64,000 nucleotides of DNA from Thiotrichaceae bacterium UBA4486 (GTDB lineage: Bacteria > Pseudomonadota > Gammaproteobacteria > Eutrophobiales > Eutrophobiaceae): positions 1 through 64,000 of the forward strand of contig DGNS01000002.1 in the NCBI GenBank assembly GCA_002389045.1. Direction: 5' to 3'. The notes beneath the pieces are model-generated. The model ran no database searches. It was not told the origin of the DNA and was given only the letters and a program-made list of their open reading frames with translations. Shown piece by piece: positions 6,859 through 15,412 of this stretch (its first letter is position 1; every line of letters starts with the position of its first letter). A program made the position numbers and the translations under genes.

Positions 6859-7794
6859 TTGCAATCGACCTTGTATAAGCTGCTGTTCCGGTTGCTGAAT
6901 GCCCTCGGTCCCGCTTCCGGCCGGCGCTTTGCGTTTCTGTTTATCCGCCAGTATTACAGAATATGCCGTTACCTGCGGCGGCCCGGATTGCCCGTGGCAC
7001 CGGTGGATACCATGGGCCTGGTTTTTCCCAATCCGGTGGGTCTGGCCGCCGGCCTGGACCGCGATGGATCCTTGTTGCAGGAGCTGGGGAGGTCTGCATT
7101 TGGTTTTATTGAAATCGGTACGGTCAATATCGATTCCCTGCACGAAAATCAGGATCAGACAACCACGCTGCTGAAAAATTTGAGGCGTGCAAGAAATCTC
7201 TATGATGCCTCGAAAAATCCCCGCTTGTTTGGTGTCAGTACAGGCAGCCTCGAGACCCGGGTGGACGCACATGTTTTCCGTGACCTGGCGCGGACGATGG
7301 AACTGTTCCGGGATTATTCCGATTTCATGGTGATAAACCTGAGCCGCCCTGGCAGTCCGGCACGTGACCGGAAACAGGATCCGGACAGGCTGGATAAACT
7401 GCTTGGCCGAATCATTGAGAAAGATAAGGAACTGGCAAAAACAGACAGAAGAAAGGTACCACTCCTGATCAAGGTGGCAGTCAGAATCGATGACGATGCC
7501 GGCAACCGGGAATTACTCAGGCTGGCTGTCAATCATGGTTTCAGGGGTGCCATACTGGCATTTGAAAACCGGGACAGTATGGATGATGTTGCCGTGTATA
7601 TCAGAAAACTCAGGACGCGGTTTGAATCACTGTCGTTGATTGTCGTCGGCGGCATCCATACGGCCGCCGATGCCGGCAGGATTCTTGATGCCGGTGCCAG
7701 CCTGGTACAGATGTATAGTTGTTTTGTCAGGCGCGGGCCGTATCAGACAGAGAAGGTGATCGGGGATATTGCGGCTGCAAGGCAGGCCCGGTAA
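6859..7794 (+). CDS. Divergent dihydroorotate dehydrogenase (class 2) paralogue
   Basis: A 311-residue protein with the frame of quinone-linked PyrD: an N-terminal amphipathic helix (LYKLLFRLLNALGP), PNPVGLAAGLDRDG, GFIEIGTVN, and a C-terminal FMN phosphate site (IVVGGIHTAADAGRILDAGASLVQMYSCFVRRGP). The middle has diverged strongly: the usual PQPGNPxPR and INRxGFNN motifs are replaced and the catalytic-base loop reads NLSRPGSP. The only in-frame start is a TTG near 6859, after a TGA at 6826. It sits 39 bases after serC on the same strand. It probably binds FMN but is unlikely to be the housekeeping PyrD. Confidence 0.75.
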   Translation: MQSTLYKLLFRLLNALGPASGRRFAFLFIRQYYRICRYLRRPGLPVAPVDTMGLVFPNPVGLAAGLDRDGSLLQELGRSAFGFIEIGTVNIDSLHENQDQTTTLLKNLRRARNLYDASKNPRLFGVSTGSLETRVDAHVFRDLARTMELFRDYSDFMVINLSRPGSPARDRKQDPDRLDKLLGRIIEKDKELAKTDRRKVPLLIKVAVRIDDDAGNRELLRLAVNHGFRGAILAFENRDSMDDVAVYIRKLRTRFESLSLIVVGGIHTAADAGRILDAGASLVQMYSCFVRRGPYQTEKVIGDIAAARQAR

Positions 7795-7837
7795 TCCGGG
7801 TACTGAACCCGACTGTACACGAATCAGAAACAGGTAT

Positions 7838-8440
7838 TCAGAGTGAATCTGTACGGGTTCTTGGTAACAGGGTATCGGCCTTGTCCGCGGCGTCATGAAT
7901 CATTACCTTCGCGAGTAAACGTTCGCGCGGATCGCTGTTTTTATAATCGATCTCGTAGTCAGTGTGCGGATAAAGCCGGTTCAGAAATTGTTCAACCTGC
8001 GGTTTGAATGCAGCCAGGGCTTCATCGGTGCGCGGGCCATGCAGGCGATCATTCGAGAAAATTTCCATGCGGCCGTAATCCAGAGACATGCGATCCCTGG
8101 TACGCTCTTCCTCTTCCAGCAGTTTGCACGCGGACAGGTTCCTGTAGCAAACCGATGCCAGTCTTTCGGCAACCGTGTCTCCGGGCACCTCGTGTTTGCT
8201 GTAATAAAGAAAGCCCCGCTGATTGCCGGTCTCATCAATAGCGTAATTTCCTTCATGGGCAATCAGCATGGTTCCGGGGCCGGCCGGTACGTGGCTGTAA
8301 TCGGCCACATCGATGAGTAAATCATCCAGCCTGTTGTTCTGGATCCAGTCATGAAATACCGGGATAAAGTCGGTCAGCGGCATGTCTGCTCCGCTCTTGT
8401 TGAAAAACTTGATTCCCAGCTTGTGCAGGTCTGTGATCAT
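7838..8440 (-). CDS. Conserved protein of unknown function beside sulfite/nitrite reductase
   Basis: A 200-residue soluble protein with no signal peptide or membrane segment. It contains conserved-looking stretches (FIPVFHDWIQNNRLDDLLIDVADYSHVPAGPGTMLIAHEGNY). I recall similar proteins encoded beside siroheme reductases, but not an assigned function. The ATG at 8440 has GGAG about ten bases upstream. It lies 130 bases downstream of the large siroheme reductase on the same strand and is probably in the same operon. Its 3' end faces the PyrD-like gene, with an inverted repeat (CGGGT/ACCCG) in the 43-base convergent gap. Confidence 0.7.
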   Translation of the reverse strand: MITDLHKLGIKFFNKSGADMPLTDFIPVFHDWIQNNRLDDLLIDVADYSHVPAGPGTMLIAHEGNYAIDETGNQRGFLYYSKHEVPGDTVAERLASVCYRNLSACKLLEEEERTRDRMSLDYGRMEIFSNDRLHGPRTDEALAAFKPQVEQFLNRLYPHTDYEIDYKNSDPRERLLAKVMIHDAADKADTLLPRTRTDSL

Positions 8441-8570
8441 ATTTATAAACTCCAGGAACCGGTGATTGTTATCGGGGGAAACTCAGGATTGTTGAGGATT
8501 CCCCGTGGAATACACCGGTTCAGCGACGTCTTTGGGTTAGAAGGATGAAAGGAAATTCCCGGGGTATTAA

Positions 8571-10877
8571 TCAGGCATTCGCTGCATTGGCGGTTTTGTC
8601 CCTGGCACTGGTTTTATCACCGGTCGATTTGCGTTCATTGTCGGCCTGTTCCATGAGCCGGGCATTGCATGCATGCGTGGCCTCGATGAAAAGCTGTGTT
8701 TCTTCCAGCAGCAGGCGGACCCGGTCCGCAGTCAGATCGGAATTTCTCTGTTCATGGTGATTAAACAGGTACTCGGCAAATTTACCACCGGCGTACTTGT
8801 CGAAAAACAGGCGGGTGTCGTAGTAACGTTTGCGAAATTCCGGAACAACCTGTTCGGGGTCGTCGGGTATGGATGGATTTTGCAGACGCACCAGCCCCCC
8901 GGCTGCGGCAATCATGGCGCTGAATGCCGTTTCATCGGCCTTTCTCAGCGCACCTTCCTCGTGCGCCAGTTGCGCCTCGAAATACAGGCGTTCAGCATTG
9001 TTCAGATCAAAGTCGATACGCGATACCACCTCGCCGGCGCATTCTCCCACGCCTATATCGCTGATGCTGTACTCGCGCGGGTCGCGCCAGTCTGAATAGT
9101 AGGTGGGATCCAGCGCATAGGGCGGGACCGAGGCCAGTTCGTCAACGACTTTTTTCAGCTCACGCTTGCCGATGCGTTGTACGAATGCCTGGAAAGTCTC
9201 GTTGCCATGGCGTTCCTCGAGATACTTGCCCGTAATCCGATCGATAAAATCCGGCACGCGCTTTGACGGCACGGCGCCAATGGTCATGCCATAGGAGCCG
9301 CCGTTTTGTTCCCACTGGCCGCCGAGGACGACACGGAAATGAGGTACGGTGGCCCCGTTCATCTTGCGCGATACGCCATAAAAGCCGAGATCGGCCAGGT
9401 GGTGCTGGCCACAGGAATTGAAGCAACCGCTGATTTTGATATGCAATCCCTGGATGGCGCTGTCGAACTGCTGGTACCGGGTTGCCAGGCGCTCGTGCAG
9501 TTCACCGGCGAGACCGCGTGAGGATGAGATACCGAGCTTGCAGGTATCGGTGCCGGGACATGAGACCACATCGAAGATGGTGCCCGCACCGGGCTGGGCC
9601 AGGCCGAGATGCTTCAGTTCGTCATAGAGCGCCGGCAAGTCACCGTTGGCGACCCAGCGCAGAACGATGTTCTGTTCCACTGTTGTGCGGATATTGTCGC
9701 CGCAGTATTTTCGGGCGACATCGGCCAACTGGCGCATCTGCCATGAGGTGATATCGCCCAGTGGCAACCTGATGGTGGCGACGGAATAGCCCTGTTGGCG
9801 TTGACCATAGGTATTGCTGTCACGCCAGACATTAAATTCTTCATCATTGCTGACTGCAGTCAGTTCGGCCGGTTTTCTTACCGGTGTTTCCTCCCAGGCG
9901 CGGACCTCGTCCAGATAACCGATCCAGCGATCATCATGCGGAAGGGTTTTGCGTTCTTCGATTACCAGCCGCCGAAACTCATCGATTCCGAGTTTGTCGA
10001 CCAGGAACTTGAGCCGCGCACGGCCGCGGTTGCGTTTTTCACCCAGGCGGGCAAAAACGCGTGATATGGCCTGGGCCAGAGGCAGGATCTCCTCTTCAGC
10101 TACGAACTCGTCCAGTAACCTGGCTTCGTAGGGTACCGGCCCGAGGCCGCCACCGACGAACATCTCGAAGCCGCGTTTCTCCTTGCCATCGATGACTTTT
10201 TTGCGCGCAATCAGTCCCAGATCATGAATGTTGGTCAGGCCACAGGCCTTGTCCTTGCAGCCGGAGAATGCGACTTTGAATTTGCGGCCGAAATCCTGGG
10301 TGTCCGGGTGTCCCAGCAGAAAATACGCCATGGCCCTGGCATACGGTGTGATATCGAATGACTCGTCGTGACAAACGCCTGCAACCGGGCAGGCGGTAAC
10401 GTTACGCACCGAGTTACCGCAGGCTTCGCGGGTCGTGATCCCGACCGCGGCCAGGCGCCGCATGAGATCCGGTGTATCATCAATGTGCACATAATGCAGC
10501 TGGACGTCCTGGCGCGTGGTGATGTGGCAGATGGCATCGGAGTATTCCTCGGCCAGATCGGCCAGGGCCTCCATCTGTTCGGTACTGAGTCCACCGAACG
10601 GGATCTTGATGCGTTGCATGCCGGGTGCATCCCAGAGCGTGTCCGGACCCTTGGTGGCATTTGTCGGAAAATGCAGTTCACGGGTCTCGATGCCGTCGTG
10701 ACGCTGGCCGTTATCGTAACGCTGGCCGTAGGCGCCGCGACGCAGGCGCGTCTCGGCAAACAGTTTGTCATCGACCTTGCCCTGCTTCTTCAACTTGATC
10801 TGGCTGGCAAAGGCATCGATTTCCTCGGCCAGATCGGTGGGGATACGTTCAGACAGTGTATTTTTCCAGCTCGTCAT
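8571..10877 (-). CDS. Siroheme [4Fe-4S] nitrite/sulfite reductase with long C-terminal extension
   Basis: A 768-residue enzyme with two ferredoxin-like and two nitrite/sulfite reductase domains. The siroheme/cluster ligands are visible in SCPGTDTCKLG and SGCFNSCGQHHL (Cys-x5-Cys and Cys-x3-Cys). It reduces sulfite to sulfide or nitrite to ammonia with six electrons in the cytosol; sequence alone does not decide which, though CysI-type family members of this arrangement are usually assimilatory. Typical family length is about 550; roughly the last 160-200 residues form a helical extension (NNAERLYFEAQLAHEEGALRK and onward) ending in a charged low-complexity tail. A TATAAT hexamer lies 87-92 bases upstream. 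Confidence 0.88.
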   Translation of the reverse strand: MTSWKNTLSERIPTDLAEEIDAFASQIKLKKQGKVDDKLFAETRLRRGAYGQRYDNGQRHDGIETRELHFPTNATKGPDTLWDAPGMQRIKIPFGGLSTEQMEALADLAEEYSDAICHITTRQDVQLHYVHIDDTPDLMRRLAAVGITTREACGNSVRNVTACPVAGVCHDESFDITPYARAMAYFLLGHPDTQDFGRKFKVAFSGCKDKACGLTNIHDLGLIARKKVIDGKEKRGFEMFVGGGLGPVPYEARLLDEFVAEEEILPLAQAISRVFARLGEKRNRGRARLKFLVDKLGIDEFRRLVIEERKTLPHDDRWIGYLDEVRAWEETPVRKPAELTAVSNDEEFNVWRDSNTYGQRQQGYSVATIRLPLGDITSWQMRQLADVARKYCGDNIRTTVEQNIVLRWVANGDLPALYDELKHLGLAQPGAGTIFDVVSCPGTDTCKLGISSSRGLAGELHERLATRYQQFDSAIQGLHIKISGCFNSCGQHHLADLGFYGVSRKMNGATVPHFRVVLGGQWEQNGGSYGMTIGAVPSKRVPDFIDRITGKYLEERHGNETFQAFVQRIGKRELKKVVDELASVPPYALDPTYYSDWRDPREYSISDIGVGECAGEVVSRIDFDLNNAERLYFEAQLAHEEGALRKADETAFSAMIAAAGGLVRLQNPSIPDDPEQVVPEFRKRYYDTRLFFDKYAGGKFAEYLFNHHEQRNSDLTADRVRLLLEETQLFIEATHACNARLMEQADNERKSTGDKTSARDKTANAANA

Positions 10878-10963
10878 AATAATTGAATATTCCTGTTCAG
10901 GCGTCGCCCAGGTGCGTGGAGAAGCGAACCGTACGACAATTATGCTTAAGATAACAACAATTC

Positions 10964-10992
10964 ATTATACTGAAAAGTGACGTTCTAATCTT
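10964..10992 (-). promoter_or_regulatory. Candidate promoter of the siroheme reductase
   Basis: On the minus strand a perfect TATAAT occupies 10969-10964, with a poor -35 (AAGATT, 10992-10987) at 17-base spacing inside an AT-rich region. A weak -35 with a good -10 fits an activator-dependent promoter, such as one driven by a CysB-like regulator, but no activator site was identified. Confidence 0.4.
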
Positions 10993-11146
10993 TTGATATA
11001 AATATTCGTTATATGCGACGGTCTGCAGACACATCGATATGGCGGGTTTGCAGGCCGCATGACCTGTCGGAAGCGATCACTTGCAGCCGGGATTTTATTA
11101 GCAAGCATCCGGTGCGAGGCAGTTGCGCGGAAATGAACCGCCGGAG

Positions 11147-11557
11147 CTACAGCGCCTGTAATGCGGCCGGATCTCCCGAACGGGTGAACACAGCATAACG
11201 CGACAGGTCGGCGCCGGATACGATGGCGTCGGTCATCTGTTGCAGATAGGGTTCAGCCTCGGATGATTGCGGCAGGCGCCCGTCAGCACGACTCAAACTG
11301 GACACCATGATGAAATCCCACGGTTGCCCCAGACTGTCCGCATCGGCAATGAGTGTCTCGAGCCTTAGTGTCTCCGTCAGTTCCAGATCCGTCGCCATGA
11401 CCGGAGCAAGTGTGCCACTGCCGGATATGTTGCCATCCGGATTTTGATCAATGCTTTTGTTGACGGGCACCGCCCGCAACAGCACCAGTAACAGCCGTTG
11501 CGGAACAGGCTCTTTCAACCCGGCGGTTACGAGATCATCAAAACTGCTGATTTCCAT
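11147..11557 (-). CDS. Small conserved protein, often mislabelled ribonucleotide reductase alpha subunit
   Basis: A 136-residue soluble protein starting MEISSFDDLVTAGLKEPVPQ. The pattern FDDL...PQRLLLVLL..., a central LETLIADADSLGQPWDFIMVSSLS, and a C-terminal QMTDAIVSGADLSRYAVFTRSGDP match a small proteobacterial family that databases commonly label as ribonucleotide reductase subunit alpha; it has none of the catalytic features of that enzyme. Function unknown. I start at 11557 from the family N terminus; the frame extends to 11602. It lies 98 bases after the parvulin gene at the end of the nar operon. Confidence 0.7.
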   Translation of the reverse strand: MEISSFDDLVTAGLKEPVPQRLLLVLLRAVPVNKSIDQNPDGNISGSGTLAPVMATDLELTETLRLETLIADADSLGQPWDFIMVSSLSRADGRLPQSSEAEPYLQQMTDAIVSGADLSRYAVFTRSGDPAALQAL

Positions 11558-11655
11558 GGTTTGTCTCTGCTGATTGATTTCAGATAGTACGGTTGCAGCC
11601 AATCGGCTGGCTAATAAGCCGTTGCCGGGATTGCACCGGGTACCAGGGGTGAATA

Positions 11656-12429
11656 CTACTGAAGCAATGCGGACTCTGCCGCATCCAGATCGATGCCCTT
11701 GATGTCCGCCTCGCCGGCTAGCAGGCGAATATACTGGCTCAATGCCCTGCGCCTGGAAGCCTCTTCAAGATAGGTCGCGATGTCGCCGCGGACCCGATCA
11801 TAGGGGACCGGTTCGCCGTCGATCTTTTGCAATACCTCGACGACATGAAACCCGTAGCGTGTTTTTACCGGTGCCGGCGCGAGCCCCGGCGGCAAACGGA
11901 AAACGGCATCCTCAAACTCAGGTACCGTATCACCACGGCTGATCTGCCCGAGCAGTCCGCCGTCAGCGGCCGACGGGCAGCGGGAATATTCGCGTGCAAG
12001 TTCTGCAAAGCCCGCCGGATCCTTTTCCAGGCTGCGGATGAGCGACTCGGCAAGGGTTCTCGCTGCCTCGCGTTCTTCCAGTATTTCGGGCGGGGCGGCC
12101 AGCAGGATATGCCTGACTTCGGCGATATCCGCGGTTCGGAATTTTGCGGGATTTTGATCGTACCAGCGCCGGCATGCCGCCTCGTCTGCTTCGGGGACAT
12201 CCACCTCCCGCGCGATCAGTGTTTCAATGGCATTATCCAGGCCTTCGCCGTCTTCCGGGACTTCGAGTCCAATCTGTTCCGCGCGCTGTCTCAGGAGTTC
12301 GCGAACAGAGAGAGCAACGGCGGCGCGGCGCTGCGCCAGGCGCGGATCCGCGCCCGGTTCCTGGTGCCAGGCTGATTCCACATTGATCGCATGCGAGCTG
12401 ATCTCGCGATGATTGATCTGTATACCCAT
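11656..12429 (-). CDS. PpiC/NifM-type parvulin peptidyl-prolyl isomerase of the nar operon
   Basis: A 257-residue protein with a SurA/NifM-like helical N-terminal part and a parvulin domain at about residues 120-220 (AEVRHILLAAPPE, AREYSRCPSAADGGLLGQISRGDTVPEFEDAVF, YGFHVVEVL). No signal peptide, so probably cytosolic. Parvulins of this type follow narI in many beta- and gammaproteobacterial nar operons and presumably assist folding or maturation of the nitrate reductase. The ATG at 12429 follows GAGAGGAAA; the frame stays open further upstream through narI but that extension is a shadow. Gap to narI is 14 bases. Confidence 0.87.
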   Translation of the reverse strand: MGIQINHREISSHAINVESAWHQEPGADPRLAQRRAAVALSVRELLRQRAEQIGLEVPEDGEGLDNAIETLIAREVDVPEADEAACRRWYDQNPAKFRTADIAEVRHILLAAPPEILEEREAARTLAESLIRSLEKDPAGFAELAREYSRCPSAADGGLLGQISRGDTVPEFEDAVFRLPPGLAPAPVKTRYGFHVVEVLQKIDGEPVPYDRVRGDIATYLEEASRRRALSQYIRLLAGEADIKGIDLDAAESALLQ

Positions 12430-12443
12430 TTTCCTCTCAGTGT

Positions 12444-13136
12444 TCAGGATGATGCACGGCGGCGGACAATCTGGTAGGCGCGGCCGATATAGCCATAGGG
12501 AACACTCCAGATATGCACCAGGCGGGTGAAGGGAAAGATCAGAAACATGATCATACCGAGAAACATATGGGTTTTGTAAGCCCAGTGCAGTTCCAGGATG
12601 GTATCGGCGGCGTCGGGTTGAAAAGTCACCAGCGACTGCGCCCAGGCGGTGATCTGCAACATGACGGCGCCATCGAGATGCTGACTGGAAACGGTAATGG
12701 TAAAAAGACCTGTCAGTAATTGCGCAAAAAGCAGGTAGAGGATAAACATATCCATCTTGCTGCCGGTTCTGCGCACCCGTGGGTCGGTCGTGCGGCGATG
12801 AACCAGGATGACGATGCCGGCCAGGCATACGAGTCCGAAGAAACCACCGGCAACCACGGCCATGATTTGTTTTGCCGAGGTTGACAGCCCCAGGGCATGG
12901 TACACCGCGGGTGGTGTGAGCAGGCCGAAGAAATGTCCGAAAAACAGCAGAATGATGCCGATATGGAACAGGTAATTGGCAATACGAAAAGACGGGGTAT
13001 TCGATAGTAACTGGCTGGATCCGGTACGCCAGGTATACTGGCTTTTATCGTATCGCACCAGGCTGCCGAGCAGGAAAACGGTGCCGGCAATGTAGGGAAA
13101 TACGCCGAAGAAGAATTCATTCAAATATATCATCAT
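12444..13136 (-). CDS. narI: Respiratory nitrate reductase gamma subunit (cytochrome b)
   Basis: A 230-residue integral membrane protein with five hydrophobic helices. It carries the two b haems that take electrons from quinol and pass them to NarH. His ligands are in place in the second helix (FHIGIILLFFGHFFG) and the last (LHWAYKTHMFLGMIMFLIFPFTRLVHIWS). Length matches the family (about 225). It starts 12 bases after narJ and anchors NarGH to the cytoplasmic face of the membrane. Confidence 0.96.
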   Translation of the reverse strand: MMIYLNEFFFGVFPYIAGTVFLLGSLVRYDKSQYTWRTGSSQLLSNTPSFRIANYLFHIGIILLFFGHFFGLLTPPAVYHALGLSTSAKQIMAVVAGGFFGLVCLAGIVILVHRRTTDPRVRRTGSKMDMFILYLLFAQLLTGLFTITVSSQHLDGAVMLQITAWAQSLVTFQPDAADTILELHWAYKTHMFLGMIMFLIFPFTRLVHIWSVPYGYIGRAYQIVRRRASS

Positions 13137-13148
13137 GGTTATTGCTCC

Positions 13149-13841
13149 TCAGCCCCTGCCCTGATGCAGACCGCTGGTATCGATGGGTATTTGTTGTCCC
13201 TTGTTTGTTGCCAGAGTATTGCAGCCGCCCGCCGGACCGAAGAATACCGGTTCCTCGGCCCAGGCTTCGTCCAGGGCCAGCGGTGTATCATCGCGTTGTT
13301 CGGACTGCAGTTTATGCCGTAACGATTCATCGCCGGTCGCGAGCTCTCCGCACTCCAGTATGGCCTTGAATACGACGGCGAAGCTGCTTTGCCTGGTTTC
13401 GAGTCGGCCATGCAGCATCTGCAGGATATGCTCGATCTTTTGCAGCCATTCAAGCGCCTCTTCGTCATCCAGGCGGGAACAGAATTCCAGGAACAGGGGC
13501 AGATAATCCGGCAACTCATTGGCACTGATATCAAAGCCGTGCTGCCGGTACCGGTTCAGCAGTTCCGCCATTGCCTGGCCCCGATCCCGGGATTCACCAT
13601 GGACATGCTCGAACAGGTGCAGCGACAGGGCCCGGCCACGGTCGAACAGACTTACGTAATCCGCCTGTAGATCCAGCAGGTCCCGTTGTTGCTGCGTCCT
13701 GATCAGATCAGCCAGGGCCTGGCGGGTCGGCGGGTTCAGACGCGGTTCTTCGAGGATCATGGCCTGCAGCTCATCCGCATGAGTGGTCACGGTGCCATCC
13801 GGATAATGCAACAGCAATGACAGGATCTTCAGAACTTTCAT
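13149..13841 (-). CDS. narJ: Nitrate reductase molybdenum cofactor assembly chaperone
   Basis: A 230-residue cytosolic chaperone of the TorD/NarJ family (KILSLLLHYPDGTV; YVSLFDRGRALSLHLFEHVHGESRDRGQAM; ELPDYLPLFLEFCSRL). It binds apo-NarG and allows insertion of the Mo-bisMGD cofactor and FeS clusters before membrane attachment; it is not part of the final complex. Its start overlaps the narH stop by four bases, as is typical of nar operons. Confidence 0.95.
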   Translation of the reverse strand: MKVLKILSLLLHYPDGTVTTHADELQAMILEEPRLNPPTRQALADLIRTQQQRDLLDLQADYVSLFDRGRALSLHLFEHVHGESRDRGQAMAELLNRYRQHGFDISANELPDYLPLFLEFCSRLDDEEALEWLQKIEHILQMLHGRLETRQSSFAVVFKAILECGELATGDESLRHKLQSEQRDDTPLALDEAWAEEPVFFGPAGGCNTLATNKGQQIPIDTSGLHQGRG

Positions 13842-15412
13842 GGCGTCTTTTCCCTGTTCGCTTCGCCGGATTTGAATTCAACCCGCACCGGCGCCGGGAA
13901 CTTGCGCCGGCTGGCGCGCTTGCCGCCGAACAAGTCGGTGGTGGTGGCGCCGTTGCTGGCGACATTGCAGCCATCGCCGAAACTGAAACCACAGCCATTG
14001 CGTTCGCCATGGGGGTCGTCGGCCAGTTCCTTGTGCGCTGTCGGGATCACGAATCGATCCTCGTAGTTGGCAATGGCCATGATGCGGTACATGTCTTCGA
14101 CGGTTTCCTCGTCCAGTCCCACCTGCTCGAGCACGGCCAGGTTTTTCTCGCCATCCACCGTCTGGCTGCGCTTGAACTGGCGCATGGCCAGCATGCGTTC
14201 GAGGGCGTGAACGACCGGGCGTTCATCGCCCGCGGTGAGCATGTTGGCCAGGTATTTCACCGGGATGCGCAGTGATTTGACATCCGGAATCATGCCATCG
14301 GAGCCGACCAGACCGGCATCGGCGGCCGTTTGTATAGGCGATAACGGCGGGATATACCAGACCATGGGCAGCGTCCGGTATTCCGGGTGCAGCGGAAAGG
14401 CCACTTTCCACTCCATGGCCATTTTGTAGACCGGGGAGTTCTGCGCGTATTCCAGCCATGACTCGGGAATACCCTGGTAGCGCGCGGCCTTGATAACCTC
14501 GGGGTCATGCGGATCGAGAAAGACGTTCATCTGTTGCTGGTAAAGATCCTGCTCGGACGCAGTCGAGGCGGCTGCCTTGATACGGTCGGCATCGTAGAGG
14601 ATCACGCCCAGGTAGCGGATGCGGCCGACGCAGGTTTCTGAGCAGACCGTCGGTTCGCCCATCTCGATGCGCGGGTAGCAAAATGTACACTTCTCCGATT
14701 TGCCGGCCTGCCAGTTGTAGTAAATCTTCTTGTACGGACAGCCGCTGATGCACATGCGCCAGCCACGGCACTTGTCCTGATCGATGAGGACAATACCGTC
14801 TTCCTCCCGCTTGTAAATGGCGCCCGAGGGACAGGAGGCTACACAGGTGGGATTAAGACAATGCTCGCACAGGCGGGGCAGATACATCATGAAGGTATTC
14901 TCGAATTGCCCGTACATCTCCTTTTGCACATTGGCAAAATTGTAATCCTTCGAGCGTTTTTCGAATTCGCCGCCGAGGATCTCTTCCCAGTTCGGACCCC
15001 ACTCGATCTTGTCCATTGGGCGCCCGGTAAGGGCGGAGAACGGCTTGGCGATGGGCTGGTGCTTCGAATCCGGTGCGTTATGCAGACGCTGGTAATCGAA
15101 ATTGAACGGCTCGTAGTAATCGTCTATCGAGGGCAGATCGGGGTTGGCGAAAATTTTCGCCCACAGCCGCCACTTGCCGCCCGCTTTAGGCTGCAGTTTT
15201 TCGCCGTTCAGTGTCCAGCCGCCGTTCCAGCGGGACTGGTTTTCCCAGTCTTTCGGGTAGCCGATGCCGGGCTTGGTCTCGACGTTGTTGAACCATGCGT
15301 ATTCCATGCCTTCCCGTGATGTCCAGACGTTTTTGCAGGTCACCGAGCAGGTATGACAGCCGATGCATTTGTCCAGATTCAGGACCTTACCGATTTGTGC
15401 CCGTACTTTCAT
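13838..15412 (-). CDS. narH: Respiratory nitrate reductase beta subunit (FeS protein)
   Basis: A 524-residue iron-sulfur subunit with four cluster-binding Cys groups, including CIGCHTCSVTCKNVW at the N terminus and CEHCLNPTCVASCPSGAIY in the middle. CRGWRMCISGCPYKK has the Trp in place of a Cys that gives the [3Fe-4S] cluster. It passes electrons from NarI haems to NarG on the cytoplasmic side. Both ends overlap neighbouring genes by four bases. Length is normal for the family. Confidence 0.97.
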   Translation of the reverse strand: MKVRAQIGKVLNLDKCIGCHTCSVTCKNVWTSREGMEYAWFNNVETKPGIGYPKDWENQSRWNGGWTLNGEKLQPKAGGKWRLWAKIFANPDLPSIDDYYEPFNFDYQRLHNAPDSKHQPIAKPFSALTGRPMDKIEWGPNWEEILGGEFEKRSKDYNFANVQKEMYGQFENTFMMYLPRLCEHCLNPTCVASCPSGAIYKREEDGIVLIDQDKCRGWRMCISGCPYKKIYYNWQAGKSEKCTFCYPRIEMGEPTVCSETCVGRIRYLGVILYDADRIKAAASTASEQDLYQQQMNVFLDPHDPEVIKAARYQGIPESWLEYAQNSPVYKMAMEWKVAFPLHPEYRTLPMVWYIPPLSPIQTAADAGLVGSDGMIPDVKSLRIPVKYLANMLTAGDERPVVHALERMLAMRQFKRSQTVDGEKNLAVLEQVGLDEETVEDMYRIMAIANYEDRFVIPTAHKELADDPHGERNGCGFSFGDGCNVASNGATTTDLFGGKRASRRKFPAPVRVEFKSGEANREKTP

